From Streptomyces eurocidicus (GTDB taxonomy: Bacteria; Actinomycetota; Actinomycetes; Streptomycetales; Streptomycetaceae): a stretch of DNA of 64,000 nt. The notes under the pieces are model-generated. The model did not search any database and was not told the DNA's origin. It saw only the letters and a list, made by a program, of their open reading frames with translations. Shown here piece after piece: positions 8,048 to 15,928 of this stretch (its first letter is position 1; every line of letters starts with the position of its first letter). The position numbers and the translations under genes were made by a program. Where the stretch lies: positions 310,001 through 374,000 of the forward strand of contig NZ_LGUI01000008.1 of NCBI RefSeq assembly GCF_002891295.1, given 5' to 3'.

Positions 8048-9320
8048 GCCGGGACGAGGGCGGGCGGCGCCGCTCCACCGTGACCTGCCAGTTGCCGTCC
8101 GCGTCCCGGCCCGTCACCGTGACGCGCACGCCGCCCGACGAGAAGCGTTCCCCCACCGCGTAAGGCGCGTCGCTCAGCTGCGGGTTCACATTCGGGTCGG
8201 TCGTCCAGCAGCCGTCGCTGCCCGGTGTCGCGTCCGAGACGTGGACGGGCCCGGCGCCCGAGGGGACGTCCGTGGCGAGCGTGGTGACGAGCACCCCGGG
8301 ACGGCAGACCGTGTGGTCGAGGGGGCCGCGCTCGCGGGCCTCCACGGTGACGGCGCGCGTCCGGGAGAGCGGTACGACCGTCAGCTTGGTGCCGCCCGGG
8401 ACCGAGGCGGGCGTCAGCGTCACCGTGCGCCGGCCGGGGGCCGGCACGCACTCCACCTGTTCCGGGGCCAGCCAGCCCAGCTTCCACTTGTGCCAGGCGA
8501 GGAAGTCGTCGGACGGGCCCCAGTCCTCGTCCATGAGGTCCCAGTGGCCCACCGGGGTCTTCAGCAGGCCGCTGCCGCCACGGGTGTAGTAGAGGTCGGG
8601 GAGGCCGAAGGTGTGCGCGTTCTCGTGGTTGAGCACCCGGAAGGGGCTGTTCCCGGTCTGCCGGCTCCAGATGAACGAGACGTTCTTGAACGGCACACCG
8701 TCGCCGGTGGTGAGCCCGGTGGGCGCGCCCGCGAAGGTCACGGACCGCACGTCCTCGGTGGCGGGCGGGCCCGCGTTCGGCGTGACCAGCACATTGACCA
8801 GGTCGAAGCGGCGGAAGTCCACCGTGTCGTCGACCGCCGTGACGATCTCCTTCGAGAGGGCCCGGTAGCCGCGTTCGAAGGGGGTGCCGCGCTCGATGCC
8901 GTACGCCGCGTACGGGCGGGACATCCGGATCCAGCGCGACACCGGGGTGGAGCGGTAGTCGAGCCGCCCGTACGAGGACGCCCGGTAGTAGTCCGCGACG
9001 GCCGGGAAGAACTCCGCGTACCGCTCCTGCGGGGTGCCTTCGGCCGGCGCGTCGGGGAAGTCGACGAAGACGGTGAGCGCCCGGACGGTGCCGTTCGAGG
9101 GGGCGAAGCCGGGCGGGGTGTCGGCGGCCTCGGAGACGCTGTCGTCGATGCCGTGCAGCGCGCACGGGCCGGACGGCCGCCGGCCGTCGGTCTCCCGGGT
9201 GACCGGCTCCCCGGCGGGCTCCGGCTCGGCGACCGGCTCGGCGCGCGAGGCCGCGGGCGAGGTCAGGGCGAGCGTGGTGAAGGCCGTGACCAGGAGAGCC
9301 AGGAACCGCATGCCGCCCAC
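8013..9320 (-). CDS. Secreted M6-family metalloprotease-like protein
   Basis: 435 residues with a signal peptide (MRFLALLVTAFTTLALTSPA; the start may be ATG 9320 or the third-codon-later ATG 9311). The body resembles the immune-inhibitor-A type M6 peptidases: TVFVDFPD near residue 90, then the zinc site HENAH (HExxH) in NHENAHTFGLPDLYY near residue 233, and WDLMDEDWG downstream. It is expected to be an exported zinc endopeptidase. A C-terminal beta-rich region (DGNWQVTVERR) follows. It converges on the TetR gene with overlapping ends. Confidence 0.85.
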   Translation of the reverse strand: MGGMRFLALLVTAFTTLALTSPAASRAEPVAEPEPAGEPVTRETDGRRPSGPCALHGIDDSVSEAADTPPGFAPSNGTVRALTVFVDFPDAPAEGTPQERYAEFFPAVADYYRASSYGRLDYRSTPVSRWIRMSRPYAAYGIERGTPFERGYRALSKEIVTAVDDTVDFRRFDLVNVLVTPNAGPPATEDVRSVTFAGAPTGLTTGDGVPFKNVSFIWSRQTGNSPFRVLNHENAHTFGLPDLYYTRGGSGLLKTPVGHWDLMDEDWGPSDDFLAWHKWKLGWLAPEQVECVPAPGRRTVTLTPASVPGGTKLTVVPLSRTRAVTVEARERGPLDHTVCRPGVLVTTLATDVPSGAGPVHVSDATPGSDGCWTTDPNVNPQLSDAPYAVGERFSSGGVRVTVTGRDADGNWQVTVERRRPPSSRLSRPASGAAPG

Positions 9321-9470
9321 CTCCAGCCGCGTACGACGGAAGACCGCTCTGTCCGATCACCCTGTGCCGCGACGCGGCCGCGCGCCCTCTGGCCGTGGCA
9401 GATGGGGGTCGGGGCGCCCCCGTCGGGGGTGTGACGCGCGTCACGGAGATCCGGGCGAAATCGGGGAAAT

Positions 9471-9533
9471 AAACGGGGAGCCCCTCCCCGTTTAACCCCT
9501 CGCCGGGCGAAACGGGGAATCGCTCCCCGCTTA
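9471..9533. repeat. Two related hairpins in an intergenic region
   Basis: AAACGGGGAG-CCC-CTCCCCGTTT (9471-9493) is a perfect 10-bp stem. A second, shorter version (CGGGGA-ATCGC-TCCCCG) follows at about 9511-9528. The repeated CGGGCGAAA/CGGGG wording suggests a duplicated unit. Located between the divergent metalloprotease (start 9320) and TetR gene (start 9636); role unknown. Confidence 0.7.
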
Positions 9534-9580
9534 CGCCGCGGCACTCACGGGCGTCACCGCCCGCCCGTACGCACCAGTCA

Positions 9581-9613
9581 GACCAGTTCCAAGCCAGTTC
9601 CAGACCAGTTCCA
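9581..9613 (+). promoter_or_regulatory. Three 11-bp direct repeats upstream of a TetR gene
   Basis: GACCAGTTCCA, AGCCAGTTCCA and GACCAGTTCCA are head-to-tail, followed by GACCAGGAAGG, which merges into the ribosome site of the TetR gene at 9636. An ACCAGTCAGACCAG stretch precedes them. Iterated sites here suit an operator for the TetR product or a short tandem expansion. Confidence 0.6.
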
Positions 9614-9635
9614 GACCAGGAAGGAGTGCCACCAC

Positions 9636-10280
9636 ATGGCAACCGCCCAGCAGCCCCGCCTCCGCGCGGACGCCCTTCGCAACCGGGAGCGGATCGTCTC
9701 GGCGGCCCGCGAGGCGTTCGTCGAACACGGGGTCGAGGGCTCGCTCGATGAAATCGCTCGACGGGCCGGGGTCGGTAATGCCACGCTGTACCGGCACTTC
9801 GCGGATCGCTCCGAGCTGATCCACCACGTCACCCTCTCCGTACTGACCCGTGTCGCGGACCAGGCGGAGGCAGCAAGAGCTGAGGAGCCCGATGCTTTCC
9901 GAGCGCTGAGGCGTTTCGCCCACGCCGCGGTCGACGAACGGGTGGGCGCGCTGTGCGCGATGGTCCAGGAGGGCATCGACCCGAACCACCCCGACCACAT
10001 GGTGGCGCGCGAGCGCGTCGACCGCGGGGTCGAGGAGCTGATGGCCGCGGCCCGGGTCTCCGGCCAGCTGCGCGAGGGCGTCGACGTCGGTGATCTGATG
10101 GTCGCCATCGCCCAGTTGACGAGGCCGCTGCCCGGAAGCTGCGCCAGCTCGATGTTCGACCGCTTCGCGCACCGGCACCTTCAGCTGTTCCTCGACGGGC
10201 TGATGGCCCCGGCCCGTTCCGAGCTCCCCGGCTGCGCGGTCACCCTGGAGGACCTGCGCCGCACCGAGTGTCCCGGCTGA
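9636..10280 (+). CDS. TetR-family transcriptional regulator of the adjacent efflux pump
   Basis: 214 residues. N-terminal TetR HTH at about 20-65 (SLDEIARRAGVGNATLYRHFADRSELI) and a C-terminal ligand domain with the SetR-type ...VTLEDLRR end. An AGGAAGG ribosome site precedes ATG 9636. A DHA2-type drug exporter starts 89 nt downstream on the same strand, so this is most likely its local repressor, autoregulated through the 9581-9613 repeats (inference). Confidence 0.88.
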   Translation: MATAQQPRLRADALRNRERIVSAAREAFVEHGVEGSLDEIARRAGVGNATLYRHFADRSELIHHVTLSVLTRVADQAEAARAEEPDAFRALRRFAHAAVDERVGALCAMVQEGIDPNHPDHMVARERVDRGVEELMAAARVSGQLREGVDVGDLMVAIAQLTRPLPGSCASSMFDRFAHRHLQLFLDGLMAPARSELPGCAVTLEDLRRTECPG

Positions 10281-10369
10281 CCCGCGCCCCACGACGCGCC
10301 CCACGAACTTCGTAACCCCCCACTTTCCGCCCACGCTCCCACCGACGCACCACTGAGGTAGGCACTCCC

Positions 10370-11878
10370 ATGCCAGAAACCACCACTCCCGACCCCAGGC
10401 GCTGGAAAGCGCTGATATTCATCGCCCTGGCCCAGCTGATGGTCGTCCTCGACGCGACCATCGTGAACATCGCGCTGCCCTCCGCCCAGACCGACCTCGG
10501 GATCTCGGACGGCAACCGCCAGTGGGTCATCACCGCCTACGCCCTCGCCTTCGGTGGTCTGCTGCTCTTCGGTGGCCGGCTGGCCGACCTGTGGGGCCGT
10601 AAGAAGACCTTCGTCATCGGTCTGATCGGCTTCGCGGTCGCCTCCGCGCTCGGTGGCGCCGCGGTCAACCTCGGGATGCTGCTGGGCGCCCGCGCGCTCC
10701 AGGGCGTCTTCGGCGCGCTGCTCGCGCCGGCCGCGCTGTCGCTGCTCTCGGTGATGTTCACCGAGGCCCAGGAGCGCGCCAAGGCGTTCGGCGTCTTCGG
10801 TGCCATCGCCGGTGCCGGTGGTGGCGTCGGCCTCATCCTCGGCGGCGTGTTCACCGAGTACCTGAACTGGCGCTGGACGTTCTTCGTGAACATCCCCTTC
10901 GCCGTCGTCGCCGCGGCCGGTGCCATCGCCGTGATCCACGAGCCCGCCGGCAGCCGCAACCCCTCGAAGCTCGACATCCCCGGCGTCGTCCTGTCCACGC
11001 TCGGACTGGTCTCGCTGGTCTACGGCTTCACCCGCGCCGAGTCGGACGGCTGGACCTCCGGCAGCACCATCGCGATGTTCGTCGCGGCCGTCGTGCTCCT
11101 CGCCGCCTTCGTCGTCGTCGAGTACAGGGTGAAGGCCCCGCTGCTGCCGCTGCGCGTCCTCACCGAGCGCAACCGCGCCGGTGTCTACCTCTCGCTCGGC
11201 CTCGCCGCCATCGCGATGTTCGGCCTCTTCCTCTTCCTCACCTACTACCTCCAGGTGGTCAAGGGGTACAAGCCGGTCACCACCGGTCTCGCCTTCCTTC
11301 CGATGATCGCCACGATGATCGCCGGTTCGACGCAGATCGGCGCCCGCCTGATGACCCGGGTCGCGCCGCGCTGGCTGATGGGTCCGGGCTTCCTGCTCGC
11401 GGGCGTCGGCATGCTGCTGCTCACGCAGATCGACCTGGGCACCTCGTACGTCACCGGCATCCTGCCCGGCCTGGTCGTGATGGGCCTCGGCATGGGCACG
11501 GCCTTCATGCCGGCCATGAGCCTGGCCACGCACGGCATCCAGCCGCGCGACGCCGGTGTCGCCTCCGCGATGGTGAACACCTCGCAGCAGGTCGGCGGCG
11601 CGATCGGCACCGCCCTCCTCAACACCATCGCCGCCAGCGCCACCACGGCCTACGCCACGTCCCACGTGGCGGGCGCCAAGTCCGTGGAGCTGCTCAAGCT
11701 CCAGTCCATGGTGCACGGCTACTCCACCGCCATCTGGTGGGCCGTCGGCATCCTGGCGCTGTCCGCGCTGATCGCCTTCCTCGCCATCAACACCGGTCAC
11801 CAGGGCGGGCACACCGTCGCGTCCGGTGACGGCGAGGGCGTCGAGGCCGCCGACTCCGTGCCGGTCATGGTGCACTGA
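10370..11878 (+). CDS. DHA2-family (14-TM) MFS drug exporter
   Basis: 502 residues. LDATIVNIALPSAQTDLG in the first helix and RLADLWGRKKTF between helices 2 and 3 are the DHA2 (EmrB/QacA) signatures. About 14 hydrophobic segments are visible. It should be a proton-driven multidrug exporter in the cytoplasmic membrane. The preceding TetR gene is the likely regulator. A 34-bp perfect palindromic terminator follows the gene. Confidence 0.92.
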   Translation: MPETTTPDPRRWKALIFIALAQLMVVLDATIVNIALPSAQTDLGISDGNRQWVITAYALAFGGLLLFGGRLADLWGRKKTFVIGLIGFAVASALGGAAVNLGMLLGARALQGVFGALLAPAALSLLSVMFTEAQERAKAFGVFGAIAGAGGGVGLILGGVFTEYLNWRWTFFVNIPFAVVAAAGAIAVIHEPAGSRNPSKLDIPGVVLSTLGLVSLVYGFTRAESDGWTSGSTIAMFVAAVVLLAAFVVVEYRVKAPLLPLRVLTERNRAGVYLSLGLAAIAMFGLFLFLTYYLQVVKGYKPVTTGLAFLPMIATMIAGSTQIGARLMTRVAPRWLMGPGFLLAGVGMLLLTQIDLGTSYVTGILPGLVVMGLGMGTAFMPAMSLATHGIQPRDAGVASAMVNTSQQVGGAIGTALLNTIAASATTAYATSHVAGAKSVELLKLQSMVHGYSTAIWWAVGILALSALIAFLAINTGHQGGHTVASGDGEGVEAADSVPVMVH

Positions 11879-11901
11879 CGCCCGACGGCGACCCGTCACA
11901 T

Positions 11902-11935
11902 GTAAGGCCCTCCGCCCATGGGCGGAGGGCCTTAC
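11902..11935. terminator. Perfect 34-bp palindrome, bidirectional terminator
   Basis: The 17-bp arms begin GTAAGGCCCTCCGCCCA and pair without mismatch. It lies between the convergent exporter and MarR genes, so it can terminate both. Confidence 0.9.
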
Positions 11936-11972
11936 GCATGCCCGCGCGGGGCGGATGTGGGCCGCCCGCTCC

Positions 11973-12533
11973 TCACCGCAGCCAGGGCAGGTCCGCTCCC
12001 GACGCCGGCTGGAGGCCGTTCGCGATGGTCCGGCAGATGTCACCGAGCTGGTCGACCTGTTCCGGGGTGAGCCGGTCGAAGATGGCGCCCCGGACCGCGG
12101 ACACATGGCCGGGCGCCGACCTCCGCAGCATCTCGAAACCGTCGTCCGTAAGGACGGCCAGTTGCCCACGCTTGTCGGAGGGACACTCCTCGCGCCGGAC
12201 CCAGCCGTACTTCTCCAGGCGGGCGACCGCGTGCGAGAGCCGGGACCGGGTGATCTTGGCGTCGTGGGCGAGCTCGGTCATCCGCAGCCGCCGCCGGGGC
12301 GCCTCGGAGAGGTGGACGAGCAGCCCGTAGTAGATGTGCGGCATGCCGGCGTCGCGCTGGAGCTGCCGGTCGAGATGGTCCTCCAGGAGTGCGGTGGCGT
12401 TCAGGAACGCCTGCCAGGTGCGCTGCTCCTCCGCGCCGAGCCAGCGCGGTTCCCCGGCCGCCGGGGCCGCGGTGGCCGCCGGGGTCCGCTCCGGCGCCGT
12501 GTCCGCTGCGTCCGTTACGCGTCGTTCGGTCAT
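11973..12533 (-). CDS. MarR-family transcriptional regulator
   Basis: 186 residues from ATG 12533 (MTERRVTD). A longer frame reaches 12632 but would overlap the operator region. The winged helix covers LRMTELAHDAKITRSRLSHAVARLEKYGWVRREE, with the wing at DKRGQLAVLTDDG. It is divergent from the dioxygenase gene at 12659. Several TTGA/TCAA half-sites fill the shared promoter, so it probably controls itself and the dioxygenase. Confidence 0.85.
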   Translation of the reverse strand: MTERRVTDAADTAPERTPAATAAPAAGEPRWLGAEEQRTWQAFLNATALLEDHLDRQLQRDAGMPHIYYGLLVHLSEAPRRRLRMTELAHDAKITRSRLSHAVARLEKYGWVRREECPSDKRGQLAVLTDDGFEMLRRSAPGHVSAVRGAIFDRLTPEQVDQLGDICRTIANGLQPASGADLPWLR

Positions 12534-12574
12534 GACATCCACTGTTTCACCCACCGGCTTCCTGTTGATGCTTG

Positions 12575-12640
12575 TTCCTTGAAGTTTAAATAAAGCAGGG
12601 TTAAGCTCAAACCAAGACGCTTGAGAGTTCAAGCATTTGT
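12575..12640. promoter_or_regulatory. MarR-type operator region
   Basis: GCTTGA-GAGT-TCAAGC (12619-12634) is a perfect 6-bp-arm inverted repeat. An imperfect partner, TTAAGCTCAA, lies at 12601-12610, and CTTGAAGTTTAAAT is at about 12580-12593. All sit between the divergent starts at 12533 and 12659. Confidence 0.65.
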
Positions 12641-12658
12641 CTCCAGCCTGGAGGGCTC

Positions 12659-13453
12659 ATGCAGGTCGACGCAACCCCGGCCGCCGGGCGGATGCCCGCG
12701 CTCTATCTCTCCCACGGCGCCCCGCCGCTCGCGGACGACGCGCTGTGGCCCGGCCAGCTCGCCGCCTGGGCCGCCGGCCTGCCGCGCCCGAAGGCGATCC
12801 TGATGATCTCCGCCCACTGGGAGGAGGCCCCGCTCGCCCTCGGCGCCACGGAGACCGTGCCGCTGGTCCACGACTTCTGGGGCTTCCCGGAGCACTACTA
12901 CCGGGTCCGGTACGAGGCGCCCGGCGCCCCCGGGCTCGCCGAGAAGGTGCGCAAGGCGCTGCGCGCGCCCGGGACGCCCGTCCAGGACATCCCGGACCGG
13001 GGGCTCGACCACGGCGCGTACGTACCGCTGGTCGAGATGTTCCCGGCGGCGGACGTGCCCGTCCTCCAGGTGTCCATGCCCACCCTGGACCCGCGGCGGC
13101 TGATGGAGACAGGCCGCCGACTGGCGCCGCTGCGCGACGAGGGCGTGCTGATCGTCGGCAGCGGCTTCTTCACCCACAACCTGGCCGCGCTCCGGCACAC
13201 CGGGCCCACGCCGCCGGGCTGGTCGGCGGAGTTCGACGCGTGGGGGCGCGAGGCGCTCGACGCGCGGGACGTCGACGCGCTGCTGGACTTCGAGCGGAAG
13301 TCCCCGGCGGGCCGGCTGGCCCACCCGCGCACCGAGCACTTCGCGCCGCTGTTCGTCACGATGGGCGCCGCCGAGGACGAGCTGGACAGCCAGCGCAGCG
13401 TCATCGACGGCTTCTGGATGGGCCTGGCGAAGCGGTCGGTGCAGTTCGGCTGA
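12659..13453 (+). CDS. Class III extradiol-type dioxygenase (DODA/YgiD-like)
   Basis: 264 residues of the LigB-like aromatic ring-opening dioxygenase superfamily. Metal-site histidines are visible in LSHGAPP (about residue 19), SAHWE (about 51), LDHGAYVPL (about 119) and FFTHNL (about 171). Family members open catechol-type rings such as DOPA; the native substrate is not known. Many Streptomyces pair this gene with a MarR regulator, as here. The ATG at 12659 has GGAGGG just upstream. Confidence 0.87.
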   Translation: MQVDATPAAGRMPALYLSHGAPPLADDALWPGQLAAWAAGLPRPKAILMISAHWEEAPLALGATETVPLVHDFWGFPEHYYRVRYEAPGAPGLAEKVRKALRAPGTPVQDIPDRGLDHGAYVPLVEMFPAADVPVLQVSMPTLDPRRLMETGRRLAPLRDEGVLIVGSGFFTHNLAALRHTGPTPPGWSAEFDAWGREALDARDVDALLDFERKSPAGRLAHPRTEHFAPLFVTMGAAEDELDSQRSVIDGFWMGLAKRSVQFG

Positions 13454-13485
13454 GGCCGGGGGCGGCGGGGCCGGGGCCCGCCGCA

Positions 13486-14568
13486 TCAGGACGGGGCGAT
13501 CAGTTCGCGGCTCACGGCCGCGGCCGCCCAGACCAGTGGCGCCCGTTCCGGTTCGGCCGCCGCGACGTCCAGCGCCGTGTCCGTGAACTTGATCGTGTGC
13601 GCGTCGCCGTGCGCGGCGGCCCGCGCGAAGACCTCCTCGGCGGTGACCGCGGTGACCGCGGTGACCGCGGTGCCGGGAGCCGTGACCGGGGCGGGCTCGG
13701 CGGGGGAGTAGGCCGTGGTCACCGCCGCGCTCGCCTCCCACGCGGCGGCCAGGCTCGCCGCCCACAGCTCGCGGGGCAGCGCGGGCAGGGTGCGCAGGAC
13801 GGCGCTCGGCGCGGTCGCGGCGTGCACCAGCATGACCGGGCTCCCGTGCCCGTAGGCCGCGTACCGCACCGTCGCCTCCCGGACCAGTCCGGCGAGCAGC
13901 TCCCGCGCCTCGTCGGGCCCGGCGGCCGGGCGCAGGGTGGCCGCCCCGGCGGGCCAGCCGGGGGTCGAGGGAAGCTGCGCGAGGCGGTCGAGGATGCCGC
14001 CGCGCTGATCCGGTACGAGGGGGACGGCGGCCAGCGCCTCGGCCGGGCCGGCGGTCCCGGAGGTGCCGGGAGCCCCGAGGCGGAGGGGTACGGGCAGCGG
14101 CTGGTGGCGGGCCGCCCAGTAGCCGAGCGCGTGGCCGAGCTCGGCCACGCGCGGCCCGGTGGGGGAGGTCCCGGCGAGCAGGGTGCGTACGGCGTGGCCG
14201 ACGCGGATCACCGGGTGGGTGGCGGCGGCCGTGATGCCGGGCAGTAGCCGGGGCCACCACACGGCGAGCACGTCGCGCCAGGGGCGCTCGGCGAGCAGCC
14301 GGGTGAAGTGGGCGATCCAGTCGCCCGCGCGGCGGGGGTCGCCGAGCGCCTCCCGCCAGTTGGCTCCGGTGACGGGGTAGCGGGCGGCGGGCAGTTCGTC
14401 GAGCCGGGTGCGGTAGGCGTCCAGCCAGGGGTGCACGGTGACCGCGTGCCCGTGCCGGACCAGTGCCTCGACGGCCATCGGCCCGTGGTTGCTCAGCCAA
14501 CCGCCGAGCTCCGGACCGGTCGTGTGCAGGCGTTCGAGGGCTTCGTCGAGCGTTCCGGTGTCGGCCAT
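13486..14568 (-). CDS. Questin oxidase-like family protein (DUF4243), second copy
   Basis: 360 residues, full-length paralogue of the gene at 2-1051. Shared blocks are SNHGPMAVEAL, W..ALGDPRRAGDWI, WWPRLLPGITAAATHPVIR and HGDAHTIKFTD. The start is ATG 14568. VTAVTAVTAE near residue 300 comes from a short in-frame DNA repeat (GGTGACCGC) at about 13650-13670. It belongs to the same uncertain oxidoreductase family as the first copy. It is convergent with the dioxygenase gene with a 32-bp gap. Confidence 0.8.
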   Translation of the reverse strand: MADTGTLDEALERLHTTGPELGGWLSNHGPMAVEALVRHGHAVTVHPWLDAYRTRLDELPAARYPVTGANWREALGDPRRAGDWIAHFTRLLAERPWRDVLAVWWPRLLPGITAAATHPVIRVGHAVRTLLAGTSPTGPRVAELGHALGYWAARHQPLPVPLRLGAPGTSGTAGPAEALAAVPLVPDQRGGILDRLAQLPSTPGWPAGAATLRPAAGPDEARELLAGLVREATVRYAAYGHGSPVMLVHAATAPSAVLRTLPALPRELWAASLAAAWEASAAVTTAYSPAEPAPVTAPGTAVTAVTAVTAEEVFARAAAHGDAHTIKFTDTALDVAAAEPERAPLVWAAAAVSRELIAPS

Positions 14569-14662
14569 GCCCCCACGCTAGGGGCGACGGTAAGGGGCGC
14601 GGAACGGTCTCTGGACCTACATCCGAGGACCCTGTCAGGTTCGGTCCGGGCCGTTCCGGGGC

Positions 14663-15094
14663 TCAGTGTTCGTGCCAGTAGAAGACGTAGTACGAGGCCA
14701 GGCCCATCCCCAGGCCGGCCAGCAGGCCGATCTGCGAGGCGCGGAGCACCGTGCCGCCGCCGAGGCTGTGCAGGAAGCCCATGGAACAGCCGAAGAGCGT
14801 GCCGAAGGCGGCCGCGCGCACTTCGGTGATCATCCGGCCGCGCTCGCGGATGAGGACGTAGCCGAGGCCCATGGAGACGACGGCGACGGCGAGCCCCATC
14901 ATCCAGTACCCGAGCGTGGAGAACCCGTTCTGGCTCGCGAGGTACGTGGCGTACAGCCCGAGGACGATGCCGCCGACGACGGGGACGTTCCGGGTCCAGC
15001 GGCCTTCCCTGCGGGCGTGCGGGAGGCGGGTGCCGCGGGCGACCGGGCCGGGGGCGTCGTGGTGGTGCCCGGGCGTGAGCGAGTGGGTCGGCAT
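14663..15094 (-). CDS. Hypothetical four-helix membrane protein with His-rich ends
   Basis: 143 residues. A soluble N-terminus contains GHHHDAP, followed by about four hydrophobic helices (VVGGIVLGLYATYL, GYWMMGLAVAVVSMGLGYVL, GTLFGCSMGFLHSLGG, GLLAGLGMGLASYYVFYW) and the end HEH. I do not recognise a named family. The histidines could bind metal, but nothing nearby supports this. Upstream lies repeat copy c. Confidence 0.7.
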   Translation of the reverse strand: MPTHSLTPGHHHDAPGPVARGTRLPHARREGRWTRNVPVVGGIVLGLYATYLASQNGFSTLGYWMMGLAVAVVSMGLGYVLIRERGRMITEVRAAAFGTLFGCSMGFLHSLGGGTVLRASQIGLLAGLGMGLASYYVFYWHEH

Positions 15095-15225
15095 GGCGGG
15101 CTCCTCTCGGGGTGTCTCGTCTCCTCAGGGCACACCTGTGGGTGGGCGGGGGCAACTCGATCATTGGGGTGACGACGGTGGTGCCGGGTTCGGGTGGCGG
15201 TGGTGGGGCCGGGTGCGGCGGGGTG

Positions 15226-15530
15226 GTGCCGCTGCGCGGGGCTTGTTCCCCTACCCGCCCCTTCCCGGAACCGGGGGCAAGCCCCCGGGCCCCGTTCCGC
15301 GCTGACGCGCGGTGGCCTCAATCGCCGGCCGGGCTGGATTTTCGCCCGGTCCGAGCTCGACTTTCCGCCCGGTTCCGGGCAACAACCTCCCAGCCCGGTT
15401 CCGGGCAACAACTCAGCCCGTCTGGGGGCACCTCCCAGCGGTAGCTGGGGGAGATTGAGGACCGGGGTCCGGGGCGGAGCCCCGGTTACGGGAAGGGGCG
15501 GGGCTGGGGAACAAGCCCGCCGCAGGCGCC
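15226..15530. repeat. Modular intergenic inverted repeat, copy c (degenerate, expanded)
   Basis: The left arm (GGTGCCGCTGCGCGGGG, about 15226-15242) and right arm (TTACGGGAAGGGGCGGGG...) match the other copies. The centre is altered: the TCAGCCCGTC half of the core is present near 15410-15420 without its partner, and CCCGGTTCCGGGCAACAAC occurs twice (about 15368 and 15393). The CTCCCAGCGGTAGCTGGGGG module is inverted relative to copies b and d. Confidence 0.75.
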
Positions 15531-15928
15531 CGCTCCCGCGCACGCCCCCGGAGAACCCGGCACGCCCCCGGGAACCCGGCACCCCCCGGAGAACCCGGCC
15601 CCCCGGAGAACCCCCCTTCCGGCCCCCCCAGGGCAACCACACACCCCTCCCCGCCGTCTTGAGAGGTGGAAGCGCCCGGCACCCCCGCCCGCGCACGGGC
15701 CGCCGAAGCGGGCCCGACCGCGGGCCTGACCTGCGCTTCCACCGGGTCCAGCGACCCGCTTCCCGCGCTGTGGCCGGGCAGGATACTGCATGATCACAAA
15801 AAATAAGACGTTCCGCGGGAATTCTGTCCGGATTCCAGTCGTTCTTTCCATCGGACGGGGCACTCGTGACAGGGTCCGCCCTGGGAGCCCCATCCGTCCC
15901 GCGACCCACTCATCGCAAGGGAGCACGC
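15531..15928. other. Intergenic region upstream of the sigma factor, with short tandem repeats
   Basis: At about 15540-15615 the unit CCCGGAGAACCCGGC recurs three to four times with variation, giving a Pro/Gly/Arg-only translation in every frame. It is more likely non-coding. Closer to the sigma-factor start the sequence becomes AT-richer (CATGATCACAAAAAATAAGA near 15788), a plausible promoter zone. Confidence 0.5.

Noticed and set aside
10181..12169. 662-codon minus-strand frame through the exporter gene
   Set aside because: Asp/Gly/His-rich mirror of membrane-protein codons; the plus strand encodes a clear DHA2 transporter.
15540..15620. Short tandem CCCGGAGAACCCGGC units considered as a CRISPR array
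   Set aside because: Units are contiguous and degenerate with no unique spacers, and no cas genes are in the window.
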